From Defluviitaleaceae bacterium (GTDB lineage Bacteria > Bacillota > Clostridia > Lachnospirales > WQUN01), in contig WQVD01000002.1 of assembly GCA_009781755.1 (NCBI GenBank), forward strand, positions 1 through 64,000: DNA of 64,000 nt. Reading direction: 5' to 3'. Below are positions 1 through 9,596 of this stretch, one piece after another. Position numbers and translations under genes: made by a program. The notes beneath the pieces were generated by a model. The model was not told the DNA's origin, did no database searches, and saw nothing but the letters and a program-made list of their open reading frames with translations. Position 1 is the stretch's first letter. Each line of letters opens with the position of its first letter.

Positions 1-18
1 ACCAAGGAGGCGTTTCCC

Positions 19-1212
19 ATGGGAAAAGCAAAATTTGAAAGGAACAAGCCCCACGTCAACATCGGCACCATCGGCCATATTGACCATGGTAAAACCACGT
101 TGACCGCCGCAATCACAAAGACGCTGCACGAGCGTTACAAGTTGGGCGCAGCCGTTGATTTTGACAAAATTGACAAAGCCCCTGAAGAAAAAGCACGCGG
201 AATTACGATTTCTACCACGCACGTAGAGTACGAGACCCCCGCACGTCACTATGCCCACGTGGACTGCCCCGGCCATGCCGACTATGTAAAGAACATGATT
301 ACCGGTGCAGCGCAAATGGACGGAGCCATCTTGGTAGTAGCGGCTACCGACGGCCCCATGAGTCAAACACGCGAGCATATCCTGTTGGCACGCCAGGTAA
401 ACGTACCCAAAATCGTAGTATTCATGAACAAGTGCGACATGGTTGACGACGAAGAAATGCTTGAATTGGTAGAAATGGAAATCCGCGAACTGTTGGATAA
501 ATATCAATTCCCGGGTGATGACACCCCCATTATCCGCGGTTCTGCTTTGCAATCTTTGAATGATCCCAACGGCCCCTGGGGCGATAAAATCCTTGAACTG
601 TTCGAAGCGGTGGATACTTTCATCCCCACGCCCGAGCGCGATCAAGACCGTCCGTTCCTTATGCCTGTTGAAGACGTATTCACCATCACCGGCCGCGGTA
701 CCGTTGTTACCGGCCGTGTAGAGCGTGGTACGCTCAACCTCAACGACAAAGTGGAAATCGTCGGCTTTACCGAAGAATCCCGCGAAGTTGTTGTTACCGG
801 CATTGAAATGTTTAAGAAAGATCTTGGCACCGCCATGGCGGGTGACAATGCAGGCCTCTTGCTTCGCGGCGTGCAACGTACCGACATCGAGCGTGGTCAA
901 GTTTTGGCGAAGCCCGGCAGCGTAACCGCGCATACGCAATTCACCGCGCAAGTTTACGTACTGTCCAAGGACGAAGGTGGCCGTCATAAAGCCTTCTTCT
1001 CCAACTACCGCCCGCAGTTCTACTTCCGTACAACCGACGTAACCGGTGTTTTCCAGTTGCCCGACGGTGTAGAAATGTGTATGCCCGGCGACCATATCGA
1101 AATGACCGTAGAGCTCATCTCTCCAATCGCGATGGAAGAAGGATCTCGTTTCGCTATCCGCGAAGGCGGCCGTACCGTAGGCGCAGGCTCGGTAGTAAAA
1201 ATCATTAAGTAA
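19..1212 (+). CDS. tuf: Translation elongation factor EF-Tu
   Basis: EF-Tu is the cytoplasmic GTPase that carries aminoacyl-tRNA to the ribosomal A site. The 397-residue length is typical. The P-loop GHIDHGKT is at residues 19-26, the G3 motif DCPGH near residue 82 and the G4 motif NKCD near residue 137, followed by the two beta-barrel domains. The start is fixed by AAGGAGG at 4-10, eight bases before ATG. It begins at the window edge, so any upstream partners such as fusA cannot be seen. A strong terminator at 1431-1456 ends the transcription unit. No anomaly is visible; identity is essentially certain. Confidence 0.98.
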   Translation: MGKAKFERNKPHVNIGTIGHIDHGKTTLTAAITKTLHERYKLGAAVDFDKIDKAPEEKARGITISTTHVEYETPARHYAHVDCPGHADYVKNMITGAAQMDGAILVVAATDGPMSQTREHILLARQVNVPKIVVFMNKCDMVDDEEMLELVEMEIRELLDKYQFPGDDTPIIRGSALQSLNDPNGPWGDKILELFEAVDTFIPTPERDQDRPFLMPVEDVFTITGRGTVVTGRVERGTLNLNDKVEIVGFTEESREVVVTGIEMFKKDLGTAMAGDNAGLLLRGVQRTDIERGQVLAKPGSVTAHTQFTAQVYVLSKDEGGRHKAFFSNYRPQFYFRTTDVTGVFQLPDGVEMCMPGDHIEMTVELISPIAMEEGSRFAIREGGRTVGAGSVVKIIK

Positions 1213-1325
1213 GACGAATGTCGCGAGTCTTAATCGACACAAGATATTCGGCAACACCCCGCAACAAGACAATTGAATATCACCACCGGCTACGGCCTTA
1301 GGCTAAGCCAAAGTAACAAATTGGT

Positions 1326-1396
1326 TTTCCACTTCATAAACGGACTCAAATTTGTTACCCGCAACACCATTGTTACAATTTCCACTTCATAAACGG
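1326..1396. repeat. 18-bp direct repeat in the tuf-protease gap
   Basis: The sequence TTTCCACTTCATAAACGG occurs at 1326-1343 and exactly again at 1379-1396. Short GTTACAA/TTGTAAC words lie around both copies. The rest of the 356-bp gap 1213-1568 holds no gene that I can see, only this repeat, the terminator at 1431-1456 and the AT-rich leader of the protease gene. The function is unknown. Confidence 0.7.
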
Positions 1397-1430
1397 CACT
1401 TTGTAACAATATTTCCACTCATACAATTGA

Positions 1431-1456
1431 GCCACTCCGCAAGGAGTGGCTTTTTT
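1431..1456 (+). terminator. Rho-independent terminator after tuf
   Basis: A perfect 8-bp stem GCCACTCC / GGAGTGGC with loop GCAA is followed by six T residues. It lies about 220 bp after the tuf stop and before the AT-rich protease gene, so it separates the two units. Confidence 0.9.
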
Positions 1457-1568
1457 GATTCAGACGATTAATTTTAAGAACTTGCACAATTCACAGTGTA
1501 CATACGCACATCTTTATATAATAATATTCTTACATAAAATCCATATAAACGATTTCGAGGAGGAAATT

Positions 1569-2954
1569 ATGAAGCGAACAGCATGGAAACGAGCCTCACT
1601 TGCATTTACATTGATTATGGTTTTATTTTTCAATACATGGATACCTGTTCATGCCGTCGGAAATGAACCTTATCTATCTTTTGATTATGAACAATTAAAA
1701 ATTAATTTTGAAAATGAATTGCAAGCATCATTTATCGCGGAATTTGGTTATGACTTTGTACGAAATCATAATATATCGGTTGAAAATGCAATTTATTTAA
1801 CCGATTCTTTTGCTTCTTCACGTTCATCGCAAAATGTTTATCCAAATTATTTTGCCGGATTATATATTGACGATAATGGCAACTTGGTTGTATTAGTTAC
1901 GGAATGTAATAATAATTCTTATCGTGAAATTAATTCGTTAATGGCAAACAACCGATTTGCGAATACAATTTTTCGCACAGTTAATTATTCCTATAATGAA
2001 TTGCAGGAATTGTGGCTTTATTTATTGCAACCTGATAATGAAATTTATTTATTAGAATATGCACAATCATGGTTTGTTGATATTTATAATAACAGAATTG
2101 TTATTCGTTTGTTTGATTATAACGAAGAAATTATTAAAATCCTTAAACAAAATATTATTGATTCGTCAATGATTGTTTTTGAAGAGGCATGCAACTATCT
2201 TTTAAAGCACTTTAACGATAGCAATCATGTACTTCCAATAATGGAAACAGAAGATTTGTATTATGTGGAAATAATGCCATTAAATGTTATAACCCTAACT
2301 TCGGGGCAAGGTATATATAGAAGGAGTCCGGGAGGATTTGTTAGAACGGGGTCTATCGGATACCGCGCCGTAGATCAAGTCGGAAGAGTCGGATTTATGA
2401 CAAACGCGCACGGCACTCGTACAGGGAATGAAACAATATTTACGAACATGTTGACAAGAGGAATGGATATATATATAAGATTGCTGGGCACTAATATCCA
2501 TAGACGTATAGGAACTGTTCAACTTTCACATTTGCAAAGAACCGGTGACAATAACACCCCTGCACCGCATCGAATTGACGCTGCTTTTGTTCTGTTAAAT
2601 CCCGAACCCGGAACAATCATTAATTTGAATCTTCCCCATGGAATAAATGCCGGCTCAAGAAGTCCCATTCGTGGTGAACGAGTTGCTATCAGAGGAACTC
2701 CAATGGGTCAGACAACCGCTTCAACATTTAATAGAGCAGTTAGAGACCTTCATCATGTATGGAATATTGGAGGTGCAACTATTGATGTAACCACTGTAGA
2801 AATGTTTGAAGCACCTTTTACATTAATTCCCAGTGGTGTTAGCGGTGGCATAGTATGGTTTTTATCTGATTCACGCGTGGCAGGCATTAATTTAAGTGAT
2901 GGCGGGTGGTTCAATCAAGTTAATAGTATTAATAGAATGTTTATATATGGATAA
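1569..2954 (+). CDS. Secreted trypsin-like (S1-fold) serine protease, low GC
   Basis: A 461-residue protein starting at ATG 1569, chosen because GAGGAGG sits at 1557-1563; an upstream in-frame start at 1446 lies in the terminator and has no such site. Residues 1-35 form a signal peptide (KR-rich head, hydrophobic core, VHA end). The C-terminal 200 residues carry a plausible S1 triad: His281 in NAHG, Asp337 in RIDAAF, and Ser425 in GVSGG. The N-terminal 240 residues match no family I recognise. AT content is much higher than in neighbouring tuf, which suggests acquisition. The lipoprotein at 3024 shares its direction and composition. The protease call is inferred from motif order; the substrate is unknown. 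Confidence 0.75.
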   Translation: MKRTAWKRASLAFTLIMVLFFNTWIPVHAVGNEPYLSFDYEQLKINFENELQASFIAEFGYDFVRNHNISVENAIYLTDSFASSRSSQNVYPNYFAGLYIDDNGNLVVLVTECNNNSYREINSLMANNRFANTIFRTVNYSYNELQELWLYLLQPDNEIYLLEYAQSWFVDIYNNRIVIRLFDYNEEIIKILKQNIIDSSMIVFEEACNYLLKHFNDSNHVLPIMETEDLYYVEIMPLNVITLTSGQGIYRRSPGGFVRTGSIGYRAVDQVGRVGFMTNAHGTRTGNETIFTNMLTRGMDIYIRLLGTNIHRRIGTVQLSHLQRTGDNNTPAPHRIDAAFVLLNPEPGTIINLNLPHGINAGSRSPIRGERVAIRGTPMGQTTASTFNRAVRDLHHVWNIGGATIDVTTVEMFEAPFTLIPSGVSGGIVWFLSDSRVAGINLSDGGWFNQVNSINRMFIYG

Positions 2955-2973
2955 TTAAACGTTGATATATAAA

Positions 2974-3004
2974 ATAGGGTTGCGATAATCGCAACTCTAT
3001 TTAT
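2974..3004 (+). terminator. Hairpin between protease and lipoprotein genes
   Basis: An 11-bp stem (TAGGGTTGCGA / TCGCAACTCTA, one G-T pair) with a TAA loop is flanked by AT-rich sequence but has only a weak T tail. It may be an attenuating terminator or a processing site between the two genes. Confidence 0.5.
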
Positions 3005-3023
3005 ATATCATAGAGGAGAAATA

Positions 3024-3677
3024 ATGATAGAACTATTTTTTATTCGAAAACTAAATAAATTCATATGGATCATTTTAATTATTATTGTTTTGACAAGTTG
3101 CAACCGTTCAGATGAAGCACAAGAGAGGTACTTGCAAAACACGATTGATAGTATTAGTTTGCTTCCAATTGTTTTTTTGCCTGCGGCTGAATATATAACC
3201 ATAGATTATTATGGGTTGCAACCAACGCACTCGCCTTACGCATGTACCAGCGAAATCTTGTATAACAATTCTATGACTATAACAGAGAACAAACATTGCA
3301 ATTCCATTTTTGCAACCATTAATAATCCTACCGATTATTGGATTTTTTGGGATAGATGGAATGCATTTTCACACCCAAATACTATGAGAAACAATTTTCA
3401 TGGGTTATACAATATTCTCGAATATTTTGATGGATATAATTGGTATTTGCTTTCTCCAAGGTATAATATTATTTATTTTTCTATTGGAACAATTCCTATA
3501 CATCCTATGGAGTCTTGTGTGTTTTGGTTTGATATTGAATGTATTTTTGGTATCTTGCCACCGGGATTATATAGAATCCGTATGCAAATAGGACTTGGAA
3601 CATATATAAACAGTTTAACTGAGCAATTAAAATTTCATCACTTATTATTGGATTTTACTATTCCCTTTGAAAACTAA
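3024..3677 (+). CDS. Small lipoprotein of unknown function, low GC
   Basis: A 217-residue protein with a type II signal peptide: a hydrophobic stretch to about residue 25 ending in lipobox LTSC, so it should be lipid-anchored on the outer face of the membrane. GAGGAG at 3012-3017 supports the start. The body is rich in Tyr, Trp, Ile and Phe, which suggests a beta-rich fold, but I do not recognise the family. It follows the secreted protease by 69 bp, with the same strand and AT-rich composition, so the two may form one acquired unit, perhaps a protease and a protective or anchoring partner. That link is inference only. Confidence 0.65.
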   Translation: MIELFFIRKLNKFIWIILIIIVLTSCNRSDEAQERYLQNTIDSISLLPIVFLPAAEYITIDYYGLQPTHSPYACTSEILYNNSMTITENKHCNSIFATINNPTDYWIFWDRWNAFSHPNTMRNNFHGLYNILEYFDGYNWYLLSPRYNIIYFSIGTIPIHPMESCVFWFDIECIFGILPPGLYRIRMQIGLGTYINSLTEQLKFHHLLLDFTIPFEN

Positions 3678-3722
3678 ATTAATGTTAGTAGGTTATTGAA
3701 TTTAAAATGAAAATAAACCAAC

Positions 3723-3756
3723 AAAAATCCCGCTGCGTTTGCACAGCGGGGTTTTT
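3723..3756. terminator. Bidirectional terminator between convergent genes
   Basis: AAAAATCCCGCTG and CAGCGGGGTTTTT form a stem with A and T runs on both sides. It lies between the plus-strand lipoprotein and the minus-strand zinc-ribbon gene and can serve both. Confidence 0.88.
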
Positions 3757-3782
3757 ATTGATCGATATTTGGTGAATTGTGT

Positions 3783-4253
3783 TTATGCAGTTACAAACTT
3801 ACGCAGCCCCGGCCGCCATTTTTCGGTTTCTCTTTTTGACAGATTAAAGGTATACATGGCACCGCTGTTGGTTTGTATGGTGTGACGGACTTTGTTTTTG
3901 AACAGGCCGAAGATTTCTTCGTGGGTGGCCACAATGTCTGCCAGCATAATTGCGTTATATTTGCTTGAATTTCTGGAAAGCATGCCGGAAATGGCACCGA
4001 CGATCAATCCGCCGCCCACACCGGACATGCCGTCTTCCTTGAAAATCAAGCGGTGATCTGTCAAGAGAATTTCGACCAAATCGGCTTTTACGCCGCCGGC
4101 TTCGTGTTGCACAACCGTGCGGTGTGTTTGCGTTTCAGTGTTTTTGTTGATTAAATCAGTGGCGCACAAAGTGCAATGTACAGGCACTTCTTCGCCTTTG
4201 GCCGTTTTCATGATGTTGTAGCAGATGTGACATTGTATTTTTGTCTTTCCCAT
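3783..4253 (-). CDS. Zinc-ribbon protein with a PH-like (GRAM-type) domain
   Basis: A 156-residue cytoplasmic protein. Two Cys pairs, CHIC at about 8-11 and CTLC at about 27-30, form a zinc ribbon. Residues 55-150 read as one beta-rich domain (ILLTDHRLIF, then VRHTI and YTFNL strands and a final helix), resembling bacterial PH or GRAM-type domains, interrupted by a Gly-rich stretch GVGGGLIVGAISG. GGAGGA lies six bases before ATG. It may share an upstream promoter with the lipoprotein gene that precedes it on this strand by 22 bp. The function is unknown and the domain reading is tentative. Confidence 0.6.
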   Translation of the reverse strand: MGKTKIQCHICYNIMKTAKGEEVPVHCTLCATDLINKNTETQTHRTVVQHEAGGVKADLVEILLTDHRLIFKEDGMSGVGGGLIVGAISGMLSRNSSKYNAIMLADIVATHEEIFGLFKNKVRHTIQTNSGAMYTFNLSKRETEKWRPGLRKFVTA

Positions 4254-4275
4254 TTAGGTTCCTCCGATTTGCGTT

Positions 4276-4902
4276 TTAATCGCGGCGCGTGTAATAAAAT
4301 ACTTCGCTTGCATTGCGGGTGTTTTGTAATCTTAGCGTGTTGCCTGTGATGGTAACATTCCAACTATCGGTAACATTGGTGGCTCCCAATGCAAAAATAC
4401 GCAATTGGCCATTGACCATACCCCATATAAAATGATTTACATCCCCTTCAAAACCTCTGTTGCCGCCACCCGCTTCACCAAAGACATATCGCCAAGTGGG
4501 GTCGTCGTTCCATTCCCATGTGCTTGCAAGTGCGGGGTCAACAATCCCGACTTGGTTAAAGTTTAATATAAAGCCTCTTTCTTGTTGGCTGCTAAGGCGA
4601 AGTGTTTGATTATCACCAATGGTGAAGGTCCAACGTTCGTTTCGGATTTCTCCCGATTCTACGTATTGCCTGTCGCGGTTTATACGAAGGGTATCGCCCG
4701 ATACGCTCCATGTAAATGTTTCGCCTCGGCGGCTGCCGGTTCCGTCTTCATTAAAGGTGAACATCATTGCCATCGATTGCGTTGACTGCCAACGCCCCAC
4801 AAGGTCTTCATAAATTTCGCCGCCGCCGCAACCGGTCAGCAAGCCAGTAAGTACAAATAACAGCGTGGCCATGGCGAGCAAATACTTAAAATACTTTTTC
4901 AT
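4276..4902 (-). CDS. Lipoprotein with lipocalin-like beta fold
   Basis: The signal peptide ends in lipobox LTGC, so the product is a membrane-anchored extracytoplasmic lipoprotein. The mature part has LVGRWQS near its start and alternating strands (MMFTFNEDGTG, TFTWSVSGDTL, then a second similar half), the pattern of lipocalin-like or DUF5640-type stress lipoproteins. I chose the second ATG at 4902: AAAGGAG directly abuts the first ATG at 4911 with no spacer, but sits nine bases from the second. That gives 208 residues. The ligand is unknown. It lies just upstream of the zinc-ribbon gene on the same strand. Confidence 0.6.
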   Translation of the reverse strand: MKKYFKYLLAMATLLFVLTGLLTGCGGGEIYEDLVGRWQSTQSMAMMFTFNEDGTGSRRGETFTWSVSGDTLRINRDRQYVESGEIRNERWTFTIGDNQTLRLSSQQERGFILNFNQVGIVDPALASTWEWNDDPTWRYVFGEAGGGNRGFEGDVNHFIWGMVNGQLRIFALGATNVTDSWNVTITGNTLRLQNTRNASEVFYYTRRD

Positions 4903-5040
4903 CTTTGTCATCTCCTTTTTTTATGAAAATATAGCAGGAGCGCAAATTAATGTCTGTGATGTTTTACGCACATTACTTACATGCGTTGATTTATAATCGA
5001 TATTCGCCCATGATTTTATTTCAACGATCATGACGGGGCA

Positions 5041-5802
5041 TTAATACCTATGTAGTGTATAAAGGCACAGCAAAAGGCCGACGCTGTTAAAAATAATAAA
5101 GAGCAACCCATCCGCGGCTTGGTTGTCCACCAACGCCAGCACAAAGGCAGCCACCACACCCAACAATGAAAACGCCGTAAACAAGCCCAATCCTCGTAGC
5201 GGTGCGTATTCACGCAGGGTGATACGCCGCTCGATGCCCGTCAGCACCTTAAACAACGGCCGGATGTATAACATTACAACGGCGAAAATACCCAACCCAA
5301 GCCCCGCCAACACAATCAAAACAAACACAAAAATATACGCCGCCACCATGCCCACAATCAAGCCGCCGTACATCATATAAGGCACTTCCTGTGCCAACGC
5401 TACCGCCAATCCGACGATAATCATAACCAGCGCCAACACCGACGCAATCTTAAACATTTTCAACGCCAGCAGCGTTTTGTTAATCTTCCTGCGCCGCGAA
5501 AACAACGCCTCATACATCATCATCCACAACGGCACGATATAAACAGCCGCAAAAACAATTTCAATAATCCCCAGCCACAACGGCAGTATAAACGCGCTGC
5601 CTATTGTACCCAGCGTCATCAACACGCAACCCACAACAAACGGACCGCCCGTAACCAAATCCTTCATCTTTTTTATGTAATCAACGTCCCCCGCCGCGTG
5701 GGGGACGTTTTTCTTGCCGCACATTTCACAAAGTAAGTTGCCGTTGTTTAAGAGTTCGCCGCATTCGCTGCACATGGGGTGATTATCTTCCACCCTTATC
5801 AT
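5041..5802 (-). CDS. Zinc-ribbon membrane protein
   Basis: The N-terminus holds two CxxC knuckles (CSECG and CEMCG, 12 residues apart), a zinc-ribbon head. It is followed by about six hydrophobic helices in three pairs, with a cytoplasmic linker rich in Lys and Arg near the middle. This is a common Bacillota layout of unknown function. The start is uncertain: ATG 5802 overlaps the 3' end of the upstream permease by 20 bp, which suggests translational coupling; TTG 5829 and ATG 5775 are alternatives. It is the last gene of the ABC importer cluster by position, but whether it works with the transporter is not known. Confidence 0.6.
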   Translation of the reverse strand: MIRVEDNHPMCSECGELLNNGNLLCEMCGKKNVPHAAGDVDYIKKMKDLVTGGPFVVGCVLMTLGTIGSAFILPLWLGIIEIVFAAVYIVPLWMMMYEALFSRRRKINKTLLALKMFKIASVLALVMIIVGLAVALAQEVPYMMYGGLIVGMVAAYIFVFVLIVLAGLGLGIFAVVMLYIRPLFKVLTGIERRITLREYAPLRGLGLFTAFSLLGVVAAFVLALVDNQAADGLLFIIFNSVGLLLCLYTLHRY

Positions 5803-6754
5803 ACGCCTGCCCCAATGCCTTGGGTGCAAGGGTATTTTTCGAGGTCAGGGCCAACACGATCAGCGTTGCCACGTAGGGCGCCATACGGAAGAAGTTGGCG
5901 TGTATGCCCGAATCCCGCAGGATGGGAATGCCCGAAAATTGTGACGCCACGCTAAGCATCAAGCCGAAGAAAAACGCGGCGAAGAAAATCCGCTGCGGCT
6001 TCCACGCGCCGAAGATGAGTACGGCCAACGCGAGGAAGCCGTAGCCCGCTACATTGCCACTAAACGCCGCCATAACCGGCACCACATATATCATGCCACC
6101 CATACCTGCCAACGCGCCGGAAATAATTACACCCGAATAACGCATCTTGGCAACGGACACGCCTACACTGTCCGCCGCTTGGGGATGCTCGCCGCAAGCC
6201 CGCAGCCGCAGGCCGAATTTTGTCTTGTACAACACAAACGCCGCCACCGCCAGGATGACAATTCCTAACAACGAAGTCAGGTACGTATTGCGGAACAGCA
6301 TGGGCCCCAGGAAGGGGATGTTGCCCAACAGGGGTACGCTTTCGATGCGGAACACGTTGGTGAAGTGGATGTGCTGCGTATCGATGATCGTTTGCGCGCC
6401 ATAAATGGCAAACGCCGCCGCAAACATATTAATAGCAATACCGCTGATGACTTGGTTGGCACGCAAATTTATGGACGCAAACGCATGCGCCAAGCTCACA
6501 ACAACGCCCGTTAGTGTGGCAATCAGCAACGTCAATAGCAGCAACAACGCTGCATGAATTTGTACTTCCCACACACGCTGCATGTAATGGATAAACATCG
6601 TACCCGTAAATGCGCCCAAAATCATCTTGCCCTCAAGCGCGATGTTAACCACGCCACTCTTCTCGGAGAACAACCCGCCCAACGCCACCACAATTAGCGG
6701 AATCATGATGTACACGGTCCAGTGCATGATGCTGTAAAAAACTTCTATACTCAT
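5783..6754 (-). CDS. ABC transporter permease, BMP/nucleoside type (NupQ-like)
   Basis: A 323-residue inner-membrane permease with about nine hydrophobic helices. The conserved cytoplasmic region FGLRLRACGEHPQAADSVG is typical of the branched-chain/BMP (BPD_transp_2) family. With the neighbouring permease, the dual ATPase and the lipid-anchored binding protein it forms a complete importer. Members of this clade (B. subtilis NupNOPQ and spirochaete BMP systems) take up nucleosides. It overlaps the upstream permease by four bases. Substrate is inferred from family only. Confidence 0.88.
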   Translation of the reverse strand: MSIEVFYSIMHWTVYIMIPLIVVALGGLFSEKSGVVNIALEGKMILGAFTGTMFIHYMQRVWEVQIHAALLLLLTLLIATLTGVVVSLAHAFASINLRANQVISGIAINMFAAAFAIYGAQTIIDTQHIHFTNVFRIESVPLLGNIPFLGPMLFRNTYLTSLLGIVILAVAAFVLYKTKFGLRLRACGEHPQAADSVGVSVAKMRYSGVIISGALAGMGGMIYVVPVMAAFSGNVAGYGFLALAVLIFGAWKPQRIFFAAFFFGLMLSVASQFSGIPILRDSGIHANFFRMAPYVATLIVLALTSKNTLAPKALGQAYDKGGR

Positions 6755-7962
6755 GCTTGGTCACCTCCGTTTTGAGTGGGTTCTTCATCCGTGATGGGTT
6801 CTTCCGGTGCGGTGGGCTCTTCTAATGCGGGCGGTTCTTCTGCCGGTGCGGTTTCCTCCGGCGGCGCCGACCGTTCCTTAAACCATGTGACTATTCGCTT
6901 GCCCAAGAACATCTTCACCAGCGATACAAACGCGCAGAAATAAATAATCACAGAAATAACAATTTCCACGACCTCAAGCGGGAAGCCTAAGACTTGCACA
7001 CGCGCCCCGCCCAAGAAGAGGTGCGATATCAACGTTCCGCTGAAGATGATACCAATGGGATTACTGAGCCCCAAGAAAGCCACAGATATCCCCGTGAAGC
7101 CGTAGGGCAGCAGCGAATTGCCTACGCCCATATGCACCGTGCCGCTCATGTACAACATGGCACCGCCCAACCCCGCCAACGCGCCCGATATCATCATGGA
7201 CGAAATAATATTGCGGTTTTGGCTGATGCCGGCGTATTTGGCCGCGTCTTTGTTAAAACCGCAGGCTTTTAATTCGTAGCCGAAAGTGGTTTTTTCCAAG
7301 ATAACATACACCAAAATGGCCGCAATGATGGCGATGAATATACCGATATTGATCTGCGACGACCGGTAAATACCCGACCCTCGGATAAATTCACTTCGGA
7401 AGATATTTTCCAATCCAAACGTGGGCAAATTGGAATTGGGCGGCAAGCTGGCGCTGCGGTTTTCTATCGGGAAGAAAGCATAGCGTTCGATAAGGAACAC
7501 CACGAAGAACATACTAATGTAGTTGGTCATGATGCACGAGATAACTTCATGTACATTGCGGAAGGCCTTCAAGATGCCGGGGATTGCGCCCCACAACGCC
7601 CCCACCACCGTAGCCGCCACCAGCGCAAATAGAATACGCACACCGTCCGGCGTGCCTTGAAAGTTAAGGCCAATTAAAATTGCCGTGATGCCCCCGGCCG
7701 CAAATTGCCCCGTAGCACCAATGTTAAACAAGCCCGTCTTAAACGCGAACGCCACCGACAAACCCGTCATAATGATGGGTGTTGCCCCTTGCAACACATT
7801 GCCGATGCTGCGCATTTCACTGAAGCCGAAGGTCAGGATCGTCCGAAACGCTTCCCATGCTGCGCTTGGGTTGCTTATAAGCATAATCAAGAAGCCCACC
7901 AACAAGCCAATCGCCAACACCACCAGCGACGACATGAAACTCATGAATCCATCGCGGTTCAT
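6751..7962 (-). CDS. ABC transporter permease, BMP/nucleoside type (NupP-like)
   Basis: A 403-residue permease with eight to ten membrane helices and the cytoplasmic EAA-like segment FGYELKACGFNKDAAKYAG, the partner of the permease at 5783. The last 45 residues are an unusual Pro/Glu-rich repeat tail (EEP, APEEP units) that should project into the cytoplasm; the family core does not need it. The start overlaps the ATPase stop by four bases (ATGA), which points to tight coupling. Its role in nucleoside-type import is inferred from gene context. Confidence 0.88.
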   Translation of the reverse strand: MNRDGFMSFMSSLVVLAIGLLVGFLIMLISNPSAAWEAFRTILTFGFSEMRSIGNVLQGATPIIMTGLSVAFAFKTGLFNIGATGQFAAGGITAILIGLNFQGTPDGVRILFALVAATVVGALWGAIPGILKAFRNVHEVISCIMTNYISMFFVVFLIERYAFFPIENRSASLPPNSNLPTFGLENIFRSEFIRGSGIYRSSQINIGIFIAIIAAILVYVILEKTTFGYELKACGFNKDAAKYAGISQNRNIISSMMISGALAGLGGAMLYMSGTVHMGVGNSLLPYGFTGISVAFLGLSNPIGIIFSGTLISHLFLGGARVQVLGFPLEVVEIVISVIIYFCAFVSLVKMFLGKRIVTWFKERSAPPEETAPAEEPPALEEPTAPEEPITDEEPTQNGGDQA

Positions 7963-9521
7963 GCGGACACCTCCGTTTCGGTTTTGTCGTATGCAATATC
8001 GTCCATGCGCTTGGCACCGGACATGTACAGCCCCAATTCTGCAAATGTTACTTCCTTGGGGTTCACATCGGCCACAATTTCACCCTCGTACATGACCAAG
8101 ATGCGGTCGGATACGTTCATGACTTCTTCCAATTCTAGCGACACGAGTAAGACGGCCTTGCCGTTGTCGCGCTGCGCCAATAATTGGCTGTGAATGTACT
8201 CGATGGCGCCCACGTCCAGCCCGCGCGTGGGTTGCACGGCGATAAGCAACTGCGGGTCGCGGCTTATTTCGCGGCTCAGGATTACTTTTTGTTGGTTGCC
8301 GCCGGACATGGAGCGTGTGGGCGTGACTTCGCCTTGCCCACTGCGGATATCAAAACGCTCAATCAATTCCCGCGCATATTCCGCAATCACATTCATCTTC
8401 AAGAAACCGCCGCTTTGGAATTCGGGCGTGTAGTACGTTTGCAAAATCGTGTTGTACGCCAGCGTATAATCTAAAACAAGGCCGTGTTTGTGCCGGTCTT
8501 CGGGGATATGCGCGATGCCTGTTTCGGTACGTTTGCGGATTTTGGCCTTGGTGATGTCTTGCCCGTTCATGGTAATCGTACCGCTGTCGATGTTGGATAA
8601 ACCTGTCAGCGCGTACACCAGGTCCGTTTGCCCGTTGCCCTCAATGCCGGCGATGCACAAAATCTCACCTGCGCGCACATCAAAACTAACATTGTTAAAT
8701 TTGGCCTTGCCAGATTTTTTCTCATTGCCGCGGCGCGTTAGGTTGCGTACTTCCATGATGACCTTACCCGGCGTTGCTTCTTTTTTATCCAACGACAGGA
8801 TGACCTTGCGGCCTACCATCATTTCGCTCATTTCTTCTTTGCTGGTAGATGCCACATCCACCGTGCCAATCATCTTGCCCTTGCGCAATACACTGCATCG
8901 GTCGGCCACCAATTTTATTTCGTCCAACTTGTGCGTAATAAACAAAATCGACTTGCCTTCTGCCGCCATGTTGCGCATGGTTTGCATCAGCGCGTCAATC
9001 TCCTGCGGGGTCAATACCGCTGTGGGCTCGTCAAAAATCAAAATCTCGTTCTGCCGGTACAGCATCTTTAAGATTTCGACCCGTTGCTGCATACCTACGG
9101 ATATTTGCCCCACTTCCTTGTCAATGTCGATATCGAATCCGTATTTGGCCGACAACGCAAGCACTTGCTCGCGCGCTTCGGCCATTTGCAACACACCTGA
9201 CCGCGTCGTTTCCACGCCCAGCACAATGTTCTCCAATACCGTAAAATTGTGCACCAGTTTAAAGTGCTGATGCACCATGCCGATGCCCAAGCGGTTGGCG
9301 TCGTTGGGGCCCGCAATGGCCACGGGCTCGCCGTCTTTAAAAATTTCGCCCGCTTCCTGCTTGTACAACCCAAAAAGCACGCTCATCAGCGTGCTCTTGC
9401 CCGCGCCGTTCTCGCCCAGCAGCGCGTGGATTTCGCCTTTCTTGAGTTGCAAGGTGATGTCGTCGTTGGCAATAATACCAGGGAATTCCTTGGTGATGTT
9501 GCGCATTTCGATGATATACAA
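7959..9521 (-). CDS. ABC transporter ATPase with two nucleotide-binding domains (NupO-like)
   Basis: A 520-residue protein with two ABC modules. The first has Walker A GENGAGKS, signature ISVGMQQ and Walker B ILIFDEPTAVL. The second has a degenerate Walker A (IEGNGQTD) but an intact SGGNQQK signature, a pattern typical of sugar and nucleoside importers of this class. The start is most likely TTG 9521: AAAGGAG lies ten bases upstream, whereas the first ATG (9506) is too far away. It powers the two permeases that follow. A hairpin at 9555-9581 separates it from the binding-protein gene. Confidence 0.9.
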   Translation of the reverse strand: MYIIEMRNITKEFPGIIANDDITLQLKKGEIHALLGENGAGKSTLMSVLFGLYKQEAGEIFKDGEPVAIAGPNDANRLGIGMVHQHFKLVHNFTVLENIVLGVETTRSGVLQMAEAREQVLALSAKYGFDIDIDKEVGQISVGMQQRVEILKMLYRQNEILIFDEPTAVLTPQEIDALMQTMRNMAAEGKSILFITHKLDEIKLVADRCSVLRKGKMIGTVDVASTSKEEMSEMMVGRKVILSLDKKEATPGKVIMEVRNLTRRGNEKKSGKAKFNNVSFDVRAGEILCIAGIEGNGQTDLVYALTGLSNIDSGTITMNGQDITKAKIRKRTETGIAHIPEDRHKHGLVLDYTLAYNTILQTYYTPEFQSGGFLKMNVIAEYARELIERFDIRSGQGEVTPTRSMSGGNQQKVILSREISRDPQLLIAVQPTRGLDVGAIEYIHSQLLAQRDNGKAVLLVSLELEEVMNVSDRILVMYEGEIVADVNPKEVTFAELGLYMSGAKRMDDIAYDKTETEVSA

Positions 9522-9554
9522 GGTGCGTCAACTCCTTTAATTGGGCAAATATGT

Positions 9555-9581
9555 AAAAAAAGGGGCGCATTCCGCGCCCCT
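9555..9581 (-). terminator. Intra-operon hairpin after the binding-protein gene
   Basis: On the minus strand AGGGGCGC / GCGCCCCT forms a perfect 8-bp stem with a 5-nt loop, followed by a run of T residues. It sits 15 bases after the BMP gene and before the ATPase, so it probably lets the binding protein be made in excess over the membrane parts. Confidence 0.82.
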
Positions 9582-9596
9582 TTGTCGGGTACTTAA

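Noticed and set aside
1446-1568. Upstream in-frame extension of the serine protease
   Set aside because: It begins in the terminator; the signal peptide and GAGGAGG site both support ATG 1569.
3214-3223. GGTTGCAACC as another copy of the 27-bp palindrome
   Set aside because: Only the inner ten bases are palindromic, the central base and outer arms are missing; likely chance within coding sequence.
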